Origin: Chromatiales bacterium
GTDB taxonomy: Bacteria > Pseudomonadota > Gammaproteobacteria > Chromatiales > Chromatiaceae
NCBI GenBank assembly: GCA_028278145.1
Contig: JANQEV010000035.1
Location: 1-64,000, forward strand
Length of the DNA stretch: 64,000 nucleotides
Direction of reading: 5' to 3'
Position 1 is the first letter of the stretch, and each line of letters starts with the position of its first letter. The position numbers and the translations under genes were made by a program. Shown here one piece after another: positions 52,979 to 62,692 of the stretch. The notes under the pieces are model-generated. The model saw nothing but the letters and a program-made list of their open reading frames with translations. It made no database searches and was not told where the DNA came from.

Positions 52979-53860
52979 TCACTTTTTTCTGGATAGCTGT
53001 TGCATGGCACATTTCAGCACCCACCCGTCACGACGATCAGACACAACCCTTTTCAATGACGCATAGGCCTGCTTACTGCCACTCTCACCCAGGAGTTGGC
53101 ACAACATGAGGCGCTTCATGGTCTCAGGAAACTCCCGATTGTAGCGTTCAAACTCACGGATCATCCCAGGCAGTGCGGCATCTCCCAGCTGGCGCAATCC
53201 ATTTGTGGCTAACTTAACTATCTCCTCCTCTTCACCATCCTGAAGCGCATCCAGAAACACCTGAACTGCCCTGCTATCACCAATGGCTGTCAATGCTCTA
53301 ATTGCCGCCTCCCTGGTATCCACCATCATGGCTGCCGTCATCAGGTCTGGAACCGCTTCAGATGAACCGATTCGACCCAGGGCTGTAGCGGCCATCTCCC
53401 GCCCCAACCAGTGATCATCACGTTTTTTCAGGGCCTTGAGCAGTACCGGTACCGCAGCCTTGCTGCGCAGCTCACCCAATGCCGTGATGATTCCGGACCA
53501 GACCCCGGTACGCCGCACCAGATCTTGCTCCAGTGCAGGTATCAGGACATCAGGGGCCGATTTCACACCAAGTAATCCCAGGGCATAGGCAACAGAGATT
53601 TTTACCATGCCCTCGGTATCTGGGTCTGCAAACACCTTCATCAACACAGCACCAGCCCTTTTATCTCCCAGCAAAATCAGTGCATCAACTCCATCCATCT
53701 GCTGATTCGACTTTCCATACTCTAAAAGAGTGATGGCCTCTTCATAGCTAAGCGTGGATGCCTGATCAGCATTAACCGGAGTAACCAGCAGTATAAACAG
53801 CGTACCCATAAGTAACAGACTGGCCACCATGGATACAGATTTTGAAGAGTATGCAATCAT
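52979..53860 (-). CDS. exported HEAT-repeat protein
   Basis: 293 residues with a signal peptide (hydrophobic core about 10-28, cleavage near VNADQ at 32). It has about six HEAT/PBS-lyase-type helical repeats of 30-35 residues, seen in ISVAYALGLLGVKSAPDVLI, IITALGELRSKAAVPVLLKAL and ATALGRIGSSEAVPDLM. Such repeats form a protein-binding solenoid, here in the periplasm. It is the last gene of the large minus-strand operon, six bases after the zinc-ribbon gene. The partner is unknown. Confidence 0.85.
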   Translation of the reverse strand: MIAYSSKSVSMVASLLLMGTLFILLVTPVNADQASTLSYEEAITLLEYGKSNQQMDGVDALILLGDKRAGAVLMKVFADPDTEGMVKISVAYALGLLGVKSAPDVLIPALEQDLVRRTGVWSGIITALGELRSKAAVPVLLKALKKRDDHWLGREMAATALGRIGSSEAVPDLMTAAMMVDTREAAIRALTAIGDSRAVQVFLDALQDGEEEEIVKLATNGLRQLGDAALPGMIREFERYNREFPETMKRLMLCQLLGESGSKQAYASLKRVVSDRRDGWVLKCAMQQLSRKK

Positions 53861-53866
53861 TCCCGT

Positions 53867-55066
53867 TCAGACCTCACTCACTTCCGCTATCACCTTTTCA
53901 CCACACTGGGGACAGAACTTGGTATTTGCCTTTAGAACATTACCGCAATTGGAGCAGCTCTGTTTTCTAACCGGTACTGTAGTGGGATCTGCAGCCTGGT
54001 TCTGTTCCTGAGCCACCGGAGTTCCACACTGGGTACAGAAGCTGTTGCCTGGTCGCAATTCAGCCCCGCATGATCTGCAGCTATTGTTCTCTACCTTGAG
54101 AGCATCAGGTGTGGCAGGTTGAGAAACCACCACGTGGGCAGTGAGTGCAGCAATTCTCTCCAGGATCTCTGCAGTACCAGTCTCAGATATGGATACAGCA
54201 TACCCTTCTTTGCTGATGTCAGTGAACTCAAACTGGAACATGCCACCCGCGGCATGCAAAAACGCCTGGTGTTGCCAATCCCAAACCCTGTCCGCCCCCA
54301 ACCTGCGCTCCGTCACTGCACTGAAGGCATCAGTACTATTCCAACGGTTGCAGATGGCTGCCAGTGGCGGGGTTGGCCGATAACCGTCATCTTCCGATCG
54401 CAACAGATGATCCTGTAGAAACCTATCTATAGTCGGCTGTATTGAGTCAGATACCGGATTAAAGGCTTTGGGCGACAGGTGCGAAAAACGAGCTCCACAC
54501 CAGCGCATATCATCCGCCGTCAGTGACTTCTCCAGTGCCTGCGTTAGCCAGGCATGGTTCAGGGCTGTATCATCTGGTGTAGAACGCTGTAGATAACCCA
54601 GCATTTCCTGCTCCTGCATTGCATCACACAGGGCAGCCAGCAACTGCATTCCATCCTGGTTGGTGGTCAGTTTGAACTCTCCCGCCGCAACCTCATCCGC
54701 ATAGCCTGATATCGGATCAGCGACGACTTCAGCAACATCAGTATACGACACCGGCCATACAATAAGATGTCGTCCACTTTCAGTGACTTCATGCTGGGCC
54801 AGATATGGTTGATCGAAGCGGCCATAGTACCAACGTGCCGGCGCATCATCCGGGGGCCAGGTTGCAACTGCCAATACTCGTTCCGGCTGGGCCAGACACT
54901 GGATTGCCTCTGAGGGCGGAGCATCCTGCACGATCTGTTCCGGCTCAAGCTCTGCACAATCACCCAGTGGTGATCCGGTCTGTGGGGCCATGTCATACTG
55001 CTTGAACAAAAACGACAGCTGGTCTGCACTCAGTTCATATAGGTTAATCTCAGCTGAATTACTCAT
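53867..55066 (-). CDS. unknown protein with two C-terminal zinc ribbons
   Basis: About 399 residues. The first 320 residues have no family that I recognise and look like a mixed alpha/beta cytoplasmic protein. The C terminus has two CxxC-x10-CxxC zinc ribbons, CRSCGAELRPGNSFCTQCG and CSNCGNVLKANTKFCPQCG, joined by a flexible linker. I chose ATG 55066, with GAGG eight bases before it and 10 bp after the stop of the large gene; ATG 55102 would overlap that gene. Such paired ribbons usually bind protein or nucleic acid. It sits between the giant membrane protein and the HEAT-repeat protein, and context suggests one complex. Confidence 0.8.
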   Translation of the reverse strand: MSNSAEINLYELSADQLSFLFKQYDMAPQTGSPLGDCAELEPEQIVQDAPPSEAIQCLAQPERVLAVATWPPDDAPARWYYGRFDQPYLAQHEVTESGRHLIVWPVSYTDVAEVVADPISGYADEVAAGEFKLTTNQDGMQLLAALCDAMQEQEMLGYLQRSTPDDTALNHAWLTQALEKSLTADDMRWCGARFSHLSPKAFNPVSDSIQPTIDRFLQDHLLRSEDDGYRPTPPLAAICNRWNSTDAFSAVTERRLGADRVWDWQHQAFLHAAGGMFQFEFTDISKEGYAVSISETGTAEILERIAALTAHVVVSQPATPDALKVENNSCRSCGAELRPGNSFCTQCGTPVAQEQNQAADPTTVPVRKQSCSNCGNVLKANTKFCPQCGEKVIAEVSEV

Positions 55067-55076
55067 AGTCATGACC

Positions 55077-58000
55077 TCAATCAAAATCTCCGCTGCGGTC
55101 ACCGAAGCCGGGGGCGCGCCCCGTGCCCATGCCGGTGTCGCTGCCGCTGCCTGAAACCGGTACCTGGCCAGTACTCATATCCTGGGGAACTTCATATTTA
55201 CCGATGGCATTTTCCCATTTGTCATAGTCCAGGGAGCCAAGTTCCTTCCTTGCTTCCATCTGTCTTATGTTATCCTGGAATTCATCCCAGCAATCCAGCT
55301 TTTCAGTATTCCTTGCCTTAATCCTCTCTCCAAGCATGGACTGAAAATCATCCGAATCTGGTGAGATGCCCTGCTGTTGCAGGTTGGCGCTCTCATTGTC
55401 AATAATATCCTGCAGCTTTTGGTTATATGCATCTTCCCAAGCTTTGTTGATCTTGCTGTCAACTTCAACAAGGCCACTTTTTTCCAGGAACTCCTGTCTG
55501 CCTTGCGCCTGAACACTATCCATATGGGTATTACCACGCTTGGGCAGGTTCTGCTGCTTGTCCCAAGCCTCCCACGCCGACTTGGACTCTTCTGTCGGAC
55601 CAATCTGACGCTTACCAAAATCCTCCGGCACCTCACCCCGGCGCAGTTGTTCTGCCATTCCCTCGGCCGATTTCACTTTGAGATCTGTAGCATCCTCCGG
55701 CATGCGCCGCACCATCTCTCCCACATCATCCATGTCAGCATGGAAGCGTTTTACCGTGCCGCCAGTGGAAACATCGCCATCGAGGTCTTTTACCTTGCCG
55801 CCAGTGGAAACATCACCATCAAGATCTTTTACCCTGCCACCAGTGGAAACGTCGCCATCAAGGTTTTTTACATTACCTCCGGTGGAAAGATCTGCATCCA
55901 GGTTGCCGGTTCCCCCGCGGCTGGGCGGTACCGGGTCCAGCTTGATGATGCTCTCCTGCAGGGATGAGAGTTTGTTTGCGGCTTCATTGAGGTCCATGCC
56001 CAGCTCCTGTTTACTCAGGGAGTTGGCCTCGCCCACGGTACGCCGACCGCTGTTCACATCATCCATTAGGACAGCCGCTCGTTTAAGATCCTGTGGCACC
56101 TTGCTTGAGAAATGTTCATCGGACAGGTTCTTGGTGATGCGGTTGTAATCCTTCATTCCACCACGGCAGGTCTCTTCCAATTTATTGGCAGCGTCCATAC
56201 CCTCAAGATCCCTGGGCTTGTGCTGGGTGATGCGGTTGCCCAGTTCACCATCGGAGGCATCCCACTTCTTGACGTTCTCCGGTGATAGATGGGTCTTGGG
56301 GTCGGTTCCTGGTTTCAACCTATAGGCCTCGGGATCTGATTTATGCATATAGTGGATCTCTTGCTTATGACGATTGAAGTTCAACTTGTCACAAGCGCCA
56401 TCAATGGCCTGGTTCACGGTGTTGGGTTTTACCGGTGTACCATCTGCGTTGTAGATGGTACGGGTCTCAAACATATCCACATCCATACCCGGCCCCTTGG
56501 AGCCAGGACCGGAACCAGTGGTGAAGTCACCGGCCTCTACTGGTCGCTTCACTCCATTCTCAATGACATAGGCGCCCTTATTGTTGAGCTCAGCCGCCGT
56601 CTCCTGAAACAGGGGCTTGGTACGATTCTCCCACACGTCGTGGGCGTACTGTTTCTGGATATCAGATGGCGCATCCTTCATCTGCAATTTGGACTGACGA
56701 TTCTCCACCACATCTATAGTTGCCTTCTTTATATCCTCAGGCGTCTTTCCCTGCATATGACTCTGATCCCAAGTTGCCACGTTGCGTGCCCCGTCCAGGC
56801 GATTCTGCAGGGTCTGCTGGTGCAGTTTCATGTCATCTGCATCCATATTCGGCCGACGGCTGAATCCCGGTAGATCAGCATTGGGATCCCCACTCATACT
56901 CATACGATTGGCATATTGACCAGGCAAGTTGCCCCGTCGGTAGTTGTCGATCAGATTGTTTACCGCTTTACTGGTTCCAGCTACACCAGTGCCATCCATG
57001 ATCATCTGGGTACCGGCCTGGTAGGCCTTGATGTTGGCCATGGGAGCCTTCTGCTGCCACTTGGTACTGGCATCATGGATCTGGTTAAGCTGGTTGGTGG
57101 CACTGTTTAAACGATCTCGAACCTGGGCTGCCTGCTGACGCAGTGCTTCTTCCTCTGCAGTATCACCCCGGTCCCGGGCCTGGTTGATCTGATCCCGCAG
57201 ACTCTTCAGATCATTGAGGGCGCGGTCATGCTCCTGGTAGAGATTGGGAGCTTTATCCATATGGCTCTGTAGACGGTTGCGAGCATCAATGGCTTCCTGC
57301 ATCGCCTGTTTCACATCAGACATGTCCGGAGCCACCATGGTGCGCACTACATGGTACGGCAAAGTTACTGCCTCCTTGACTACATCCTTGCCCTTCCAGT
57401 TCTGGTACTGCTGTTCCGTGGCCTGGGTGCGCCGTTCCCTATTACCAACCCTGTTGGTCAGATCATCCTTCTGCCGTTGAATATCCGAAACCTGATCCTT
57501 GGCTTCGTCCTTGCGCTGCTGCCACTGATCCGCCAGCCACTTGTCTCCGGACTTCACCGCCTTGTCGTGTTCATCCGATACCCGCTTGTACTCATCGATG
57601 GCATCACGCTCTGACTTGTCCAGCTGGTTGTAGCGGTTATCCATGTTCTCCGTGGAGGGATCATAGCTCAGGTTCTTGCGAATCCAGTTGGCCCCCGGCC
57701 ACCAGGATGAGCCGCCCGGTTTCAGATCGATGCGGGAGGCGTCACCCTCCTCCTGCGGCACGTCCACCCGGTTTATCTGGGGCGGCGGCTTGCGCCAGGC
57801 CTGGCCGTCATCATCGAATACGTACCCCTCGCGCTCCATACGCCGCTGGTGCAGATCATCCTTGTGTACCCACTGGCCCGATTCATGATCCCAGTCATGG
57901 TCCGTACTGGGGCGATTCATCAGCGACCAGTCGGGGCGATCCTGTTTGTCACTATCACGGGGGTCTGTACCTGCTTCACCCCAGAAACGATTCTGTTGCC

Positions 58001-59348
58001 GATCACGTTCACCCCTGGCATCCAACTCTTCCTGCACCCGGTCCCGGGCCTCGTCCTTGGTCAGCCACTCGGTGGTGTCCCCCACATCCCAGCGGTAGAG
58101 TCCATCATCCCGACGCTCCAGTGGGTTGCCGTTCTCATCCAGCACCAGGTCGCTGGTCGGCATATCGAGATCCGGTGGCAGTTGCAGAGCCATATCCTGG
58201 AATACGCGCTGGAACAGCAGACCCATAGAGGCACCAACCGCCGGCCCCACTCCCATGGCAATGGCAGTATTGCGCCCAGTACCGTTCCACCAGCTGATCC
58301 AGGTTCCTCGCCCCCCACCACCACTGGGGTCGTTGAAGCCACCATCATCTGCCCACAGCAGTTCAATACCAATGAAATAGCTACCAAAGAGTGCTATTCC
58401 CAAGAGCAATAGCGGAGTAGCCGCAGGTGGCAGCTGTGCCCCGCGTGCCATAGCTATGGCCCCAACCAACAGCAATATTCCAACCACCACGCCATTGGGT
58501 GTAACTACTGAATTGGCAATGAAACCAAGGGAAGATGCAAAAAGAGTCACATACCCGGCCGCCAGTCCATAGCGCGCTACATTCTCACGCCGTGCTGCAT
58601 TGAATGCTGCAGTCCAGGCAGAGCGAAACAGCAGTGCGGTTACCGCACCGGAACGTGATGCCACCATGGCACCCACACCGGCTGCCATGAACAGGCTGGC
58701 ATGGCCATTCATCAGCCCCCCAACAGTCAAAGCCACTCCCAGACTACCCATGGCTACCGCCAGGGCATCTATGCCACGCTCCCGGAAATAGTCTCTTACT
58801 GCAACCAGTCGCGCTCCTATTCCAGGACCTCTCTTACCACGCAAGCGTCCCATCAGACTCATCATCAACATGGGCCCCACGGTCCAGATCACTATGCCGG
58901 ATAGGGGTGAATTGGCCAGGGACAGGAAGTTTCCAGTGGTGGTGGATGGATCGAAGCCATTATTCACGTATACCAGCAGGTAGGTATGTAATACCAGGGC
59001 TCCCACTGCAAACAGAACTGTGAGTGGCAAACGCTTAAAGAACATCTTGATGGTGTTCTTGATAATCAGTCCCAACAGCGGTAGAAATCCCTCCGGTAAC
59101 TGTTGCTGTGTACCAGCAGCGCCTTGCGTAGTTGCAGTTGCAGACTCCGACTCAGGTTCTGGTACCCAGGTATCGTTCTCCCAACGCAGCCATCTACCGC
59201 TTTCGGCATCAATCTGATGCCAGGCACCATGTTCATCCTGAAAGCGTAATCGATACACCTCATCACGAAACTGCTGTTCTGGGATCTGCTTGTGCTCATA
59301 GGCCCGCTTTAGTGCCGTGTAACGCTGTTGTAACTGTTCCCTATTCAT
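55077..59348 (-). CDS. giant polytopic membrane protein of unknown function (1423 residues)
   Basis: The first 60 residues form a SHOCT-like helix pair and an aromatic segment with GAWHQIDAESGRWLRW. Seven or eight membrane helices follow, between about residues 90 and 370. The remaining roughly 1000 residues are hydrophilic, helical and coiled-coil rich, with a four-copy 13-residue repeat near residue 1190 and a Gly/Ser-rich end. I recognise no enzyme motif. The start at 59348 is well supported: AAAGGAGG lies six bases before the ATG, which overlaps the upstream stop as ATGA. The longer frame to 59432 is rejected. It lies between a membrane propeller protein and a zinc-ribbon protein. The large soluble part is probably cytoplasmic or periplasmic scaffold; which side is unknown. 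Confidence 0.85.
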   Translation of the reverse strand: MNREQLQQRYTALKRAYEHKQIPEQQFRDEVYRLRFQDEHGAWHQIDAESGRWLRWENDTWVPEPESESATATTQGAAGTQQQLPEGFLPLLGLIIKNTIKMFFKRLPLTVLFAVGALVLHTYLLVYVNNGFDPSTTTGNFLSLANSPLSGIVIWTVGPMLMMSLMGRLRGKRGPGIGARLVAVRDYFRERGIDALAVAMGSLGVALTVGGLMNGHASLFMAAGVGAMVASRSGAVTALLFRSAWTAAFNAARRENVARYGLAAGYVTLFASSLGFIANSVVTPNGVVVGILLLVGAIAMARGAQLPPAATPLLLLGIALFGSYFIGIELLWADDGGFNDPSGGGGRGTWISWWNGTGRNTAIAMGVGPAVGASMGLLFQRVFQDMALQLPPDLDMPTSDLVLDENGNPLERRDDGLYRWDVGDTTEWLTKDEARDRVQEELDARGERDRQQNRFWGEAGTDPRDSDKQDRPDWSLMNRPSTDHDWDHESGQWVHKDDLHQRRMEREGYVFDDDGQAWRKPPPQINRVDVPQEEGDASRIDLKPGGSSWWPGANWIRKNLSYDPSTENMDNRYNQLDKSERDAIDEYKRVSDEHDKAVKSGDKWLADQWQQRKDEAKDQVSDIQRQKDDLTNRVGNRERRTQATEQQYQNWKGKDVVKEAVTLPYHVVRTMVAPDMSDVKQAMQEAIDARNRLQSHMDKAPNLYQEHDRALNDLKSLRDQINQARDRGDTAEEEALRQQAAQVRDRLNSATNQLNQIHDASTKWQQKAPMANIKAYQAGTQMIMDGTGVAGTSKAVNNLIDNYRRGNLPGQYANRMSMSGDPNADLPGFSRRPNMDADDMKLHQQTLQNRLDGARNVATWDQSHMQGKTPEDIKKATIDVVENRQSKLQMKDAPSDIQKQYAHDVWENRTKPLFQETAAELNNKGAYVIENGVKRPVEAGDFTTGSGPGSKGPGMDVDMFETRTIYNADGTPVKPNTVNQAIDGACDKLNFNRHKQEIHYMHKSDPEAYRLKPGTDPKTHLSPENVKKWDASDGELGNRITQHKPRDLEGMDAANKLEETCRGGMKDYNRITKNLSDEHFSSKVPQDLKRAAVLMDDVNSGRRTVGEANSLSKQELGMDLNEAANKLSSLQESIIKLDPVPPSRGGTGNLDADLSTGGNVKNLDGDVSTGGRVKDLDGDVSTGGKVKDLDGDVSTGGTVKRFHADMDDVGEMVRRMPEDATDLKVKSAEGMAEQLRRGEVPEDFGKRQIGPTEESKSAWEAWDKQQNLPKRGNTHMDSVQAQGRQEFLEKSGLVEVDSKINKAWEDAYNQKLQDIIDNESANLQQQGISPDSDDFQSMLGERIKARNTEKLDCWDEFQDNIRQMEARKELGSLDYDKWENAIGKYEVPQDMSTGQVPVSGSGSDTGMGTGRAPGFGDRSGDFD
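55749..55904 (-). repeat. four tandem 39-bp repeats in the giant protein gene
   Basis: Four direct copies, each exactly 39 bp (55749, 55788, 55827 and 55866), encode a 13-residue unit close to VKDLDGDVSTGGK. The copies at 55749, 55788 and 55827 differ at only a few bases; the copy at 55866, which is read first, is more diverged (LDADLSTGG). The length keeps the frame, so copy number could change between strains without breaking the gene. Confidence 0.9.
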
Positions 59349-60412
59349 GAACTGCCTCCTTTGACCTCGGCGGTCAAAGTGGTAATAACCTGTGGATCGA
59401 TACGAGCGACACCATTCAGGGTTGCCAGCCAAACGGCGCCATCTTCAGTCTGTTGTATTACGGTTACTTCACGCTCTGGAAGACCTGTGGTCTGATCCAG
59501 AACCCGCAGTAAAGCGGATTCCGTTCGAATGGCCAGGCCACTGTTTTCCGAACCTATCCAGTAATGCCCATGCTTATCCTGGGCCATGCTTCTGACCTTA
59601 GGACCAGCCAGGTCATCTGTATCCAGCGTCTTGGCAAGCACCCACTTCTGCTCACTCTGGGTGAACACAGCTACCCCACCTAGATTATAAAAACCTGTAC
59701 CTGCCCAAACCCTTCCCATCTGATCCTGCAGCAGGGATGTGACCTGGGGATGTGGTAACCCAACCTCTCTGCCCCAATAAGAGATCCCAGACACATCAGA
59801 TCTATACACCCCTCCCCTGGGTGGCTCATTGCTCCCTATCCACAACCCGCCAAATGAATCCTGCAACAGGGCACTAATCCTGCGTACCGGAACCTGTTCA
59901 CTTGGAGCCATCCTGGTGATCGCTCCCTGGTTCCAGGGTGGATTGCCCTGGAACCGGACCAGACCGCCCTCACCGCCAATCCAACCACCTTTAGCATCCA
60001 GCTGCATGGCGTACAACGGCGGCTCCGGTAGTCCATCTGCCACCGAATAGTGGCTCCAGTTACCGCTATCAAAAATCGACAGGCCTTTGCTATGCCCAAC
60101 CCAGACCACATCTGATTGTGGTTGTGCAAGTTGATGAATGATCACATCAGCCGGTAGGTCACCGGAAGCAAATGGGCGCAAAGAGTTGTCATCTATATAC
60201 CAGATTCCATTGGCGCCACCGGCAAGAACTCCATGGCGAAAAGGTATCATGGCAAATACGGGCCCCACCTGTTTCCAGTGGCTCCAACCAGCCGGAATCT
60301 GTGGTGCAGCTACCGGACGCAGCAACCAACCCAAAGCCAGGGCAAACAGCAGAATCCAGGCAAAGGAAAGCCATTTACCACTTCCATGGATTGCTGCTGT
60401 TTTACCCAACAT
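59345..60412 (-). CDS. membrane-anchored beta-propeller (two-component-regulator-propeller type)
   Basis: 355 residues. A membrane anchor or signal (about 14-32) is followed by propeller blades with the repeated pattern of sensor two-component propellers: DVVWVGHSKGLSIFD, GGLWIGSNEPPRGGVYR, GRVWAGTGFYNLGGVAVF, GHYWIGSENSGLAI and GAVWLATLNGVARID. It should sit in the periplasm and bind a ligand or partner. There is no kinase or receiver domain, so any signal must pass to another protein, probably the giant membrane protein whose ATG overlaps this stop. It starts 28 bp after the ABC ATPase gene. Confidence 0.85.
   Translation of the reverse strand: MLGKTAAIHGSGKWLSFAWILLFALALGWLLRPVAAPQIPAGWSHWKQVGPVFAMIPFRHGVLAGGANGIWYIDDNSLRPFASGDLPADVIIHQLAQPQSDVVWVGHSKGLSIFDSGNWSHYSVADGLPEPPLYAMQLDAKGGWIGGEGGLVRFQGNPPWNQGAITRMAPSEQVPVRRISALLQDSFGGLWIGSNEPPRGGVYRSDVSGISYWGREVGLPHPQVTSLLQDQMGRVWAGTGFYNLGGVAVFTQSEQKWVLAKTLDTDDLAGPKVRSMAQDKHGHYWIGSENSGLAIRTESALLRVLDQTTGLPEREVTVIQQTEDGAVWLATLNGVARIDPQVITTLTAEVKGGSS
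59355..59362 (-). promoter_or_regulatory. strong ribosome site fixing the start of the giant protein gene
   Basis: AAAGGAGG on the minus strand lies six bases before ATG 59348, an almost ideal Shine-Dalgarno match. It lies inside the last codons of the propeller gene. Confidence 0.8.
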
Positions 60413-60440
60413 ACCGCTCCCTCAAAGATCGATACTGTTT

Positions 60441-61139
60441 TTATAAAGATGCTACCGCTGGCCCAACAATAGATTCACCGGCCCGGCCTACTGCAGGTGT
60501 CGGCCATAACCGCCCCTGACGCAGCCAAAGACGACTACCCCCAAGCAGTTCGGCTTCGGTCTCATCATGGGTAACAAATAACAACCCCATGCCGGTAGCT
60601 ACTATATGGGATTCGATCAATTCAAACAGGTCGCTCTTTGCCTCCTGATCCAGGTTTACCAGTGGTTCATCCATAAGCATATAGTTGGCTTGCGCGGCTA
60701 TTGCCCTGGCAATGGCCACGCGCCTGGCCTGACCTTCCGACAGCTGGTGTGGACGGCGATCCTTTAGTGACTCCAAACCGGTTGCCTGTAAGATCTCACG
60801 CACAGTCGACTCTTTCTTCTGACCTGTACCTGATGCCACAAATTCCAGATGCGCACTGACTTTCATGTGCTGCCAGAGTGCCGGTCGCTGAAACACCACC
60901 GAGATGGATCGTTGGTGTGGAGCCACCATGGCAGAGCCGCTATGCATGCTGATGTCATCAATTTCAATGCTTCCTGAGTCCGGCAGTTCCAGGCCTGCAA
61001 GCAGCCTGATCAGGGTGGTTTTACCCGCTCCTGATTTCCCGGATATAACCAGCTTCTCACCAGGTTCCAGATCAAGATCCAGCTGATCCAGTACTGGTTG
61101 TCCTGAGAAGCCGTGGCTTAACGATTGCACCTTGATCAT
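60441..61139 (-). CDS. ABC importer ATP-binding protein, Fe3+/thiamine type
   Basis: 232 residues: Walker A GKSGAGKTT near residue 34, signature LSEGQARR near 138 (Gly of LSGGQ replaced by Glu), Walker B YMLMDEPLVNLD near 156 and switch His in VTHDETEAELLG. It drives the permease whose gene overlaps it by 4 bp upstream. It lacks the C-terminal regulatory domain present in the longer FbpC proteins, so it is a minimal ATPase. The propeller gene follows 28 bp later on the same strand. Confidence 0.92.
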   Translation of the reverse strand: MIKVQSLSHGFSGQPVLDQLDLDLEPGEKLVISGKSGAGKTTLIRLLAGLELPDSGSIEIDDISMHSGSAMVAPHQRSISVVFQRPALWQHMKVSAHLEFVASGTGQKKESTVREILQATGLESLKDRRPHQLSEGQARRVAIARAIAAQANYMLMDEPLVNLDQEAKSDLFELIESHIVATGMGLLFVTHDETEAELLGGSRLWLRQGRLWPTPAVGRAGESIVGPAVASL

Positions 61140-62692
61140 GGTTTGTTGTACCCCTCTCTCTCCCTGTAATCCAGGCGAACCTGGTACCTGATCATCTGGT
61201 ATATGGTGCCTCCAAGGAGCAGCGAAACCAGCAACAGAAGCAGTATCAGATATGCCACCTGCTCATGGGCGCCATAGTGGAGATAGTTGAATATGCGTAT
61301 TCCCACTGCACTAAAACCAGGTGGTGAAAGCAGTAGCGAGAGTTCCAATTCCGGCAGACTTAGGGCAAACAGGAGAAAAAATGCCCCGATGACTCCAGGC
61401 CAGATCTGAAACAGACGTATCTTCCACCAGAGGATTGGGCCAGAGTGATACACCCTTGCAGCATCCCAAGGCAGATGGTCACTATTACGGATTACAGCGT
61501 ACAGCAACAGGGTAGCCAGAGGGATAAGTCCCACCAGCATCCCGGCCAGAGGCAGCCCCCAGCCTTTGTACATCAACTCACCCCCAATCCAACTCCATAA
61601 CCTGATGCTTCCGGCACCACTCAAGGAGGCCGGGAGTGCGATACCTATAAGGACCACCAGCCACAGCACAGGAAGTCGATGCCTGTGCAGGTTCTCTGCC
61701 AACAGCCATGCGCATGGCACAGCCATGATGGTTGCGGCAAGCGCAATGGCTGCGCTGTCTGCCATGGCTGCAAATCCTGTCATGGATATTGGAGCTGCGC
61801 CGCTTCCAGTAATCAACGCTACAGCCCCCCATAACAGCACTAGCAGCGGGGAGAAGGCTACTGCCACAGCCAAGGTACGCAGTAAGTCATAGAGCCATGG
61901 CCCGGCAAGCAATGTCTGGCCAGAAGAGCCAATGGCTACTGGTGAGGGAAGAGATGACAACGCCCGTATCGCAATAACTGCAAACAGGATAGACAGCAGA
62001 ACCAATGGTAATGCCACCAACAGGGTATCCACACTGCTACCGCTAACACTGTATTCAGCAAATATCTCCAGAGCATAGGTGTGACGTTGAAACAGGGCTG
62101 GCAGCCCATATTCATTCAGGCTGAATACCATTGTCATACAGGCCCCAGCGATAATTGCCGGTCTGGCCTGCGGGAGAGTGATGCTAAAAAAGGTACGCGC
62201 CCGTCCAGCATAGATCAGGGCTGCATTTCTAGCTCTAGGATCCACAAAATGAAGGCCGATCAGAACCGCTGCCAATAACAGCGGCAGCCTGGCGGCGGCT
62301 TCAACTGCAAAGGTGACAGCAAAGCCTTGAGTGGAAGCACCAATGGATTCAAGCAGGCGCTGCCAGGCCATGGCGTGCAGAAAGGGAGGTACCGTCACGG
62401 GGGCTATTGCCAATAACCGTAACAACTGTCCGCTGTAGCCTGTAACATCCATCAGGAGTGATGCTGCAGGTATAGCAACCATCAACCCCAGAATGGTGAC
62501 ACAGAGGGAGAAAAAGAAACTCTCAAACAGCAGCAATCCACCCCGGGTACCGGGCCAGGCTTTCCCCAGATTTATGGAGTCAGCAGTCCATAACAGCTCC
62601 ATACACAGAACCAGCAACGGCGCACATACCAGGCCGGCCACCACAATTGTGGCAACTATAGCTGGAAACCTTGTCTGGCCAAAAATCATCAC
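61136..62692 (-). CDS. ABC importer permease, fused two-domain (FbpB/ThiP-like)
   Basis: 518 residues with about twelve helices in two homologous halves. The first half contains the ATPase-docking EAA-like loop AALIYAGRARTFFSITLPQARPAI near residue 175, the second WDAARVYHSGPILWWKIRLF near residue 405. This is the layout of Fe3+ and thiamine permeases in which one chain forms the whole channel. It overlaps the binding-protein gene and the ATPase gene by 4 bp each, so the three form a complete importer. Confidence 0.92.
   Translation of the reverse strand: MMIFGQTRFPAIVATIVVAGLVCAPLLVLCMELLWTADSINLGKAWPGTRGGLLLFESFFFSLCVTILGLMVAIPAASLLMDVTGYSGQLLRLLAIAPVTVPPFLHAMAWQRLLESIGASTQGFAVTFAVEAAARLPLLLAAVLIGLHFVDPRARNAALIYAGRARTFFSITLPQARPAIIAGACMTMVFSLNEYGLPALFQRHTYALEIFAEYSVSGSSVDTLLVALPLVLLSILFAVIAIRALSSLPSPVAIGSSGQTLLAGPWLYDLLRTLAVAVAFSPLLVLLWGAVALITGSGAAPISMTGFAAMADSAAIALAATIMAVPCAWLLAENLHRHRLPVLWLVVLIGIALPASLSGAGSIRLWSWIGGELMYKGWGLPLAGMLVGLIPLATLLLYAVIRNSDHLPWDAARVYHSGPILWWKIRLFQIWPGVIGAFFLLFALSLPELELSLLLSPPGFSAVGIRIFNYLHYGAHEQVAYLILLLLLVSLLLGGTIYQMIRYQVRLDYREREGYNKP

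Noticed and set aside
55377-58412. Several long plus-strand frames opposite the giant protein gene
   Set aside because: They mirror the coding strand, lack ribosome sites and recognisable domains, and overlap one another; they are shadows of the minus-strand gene.
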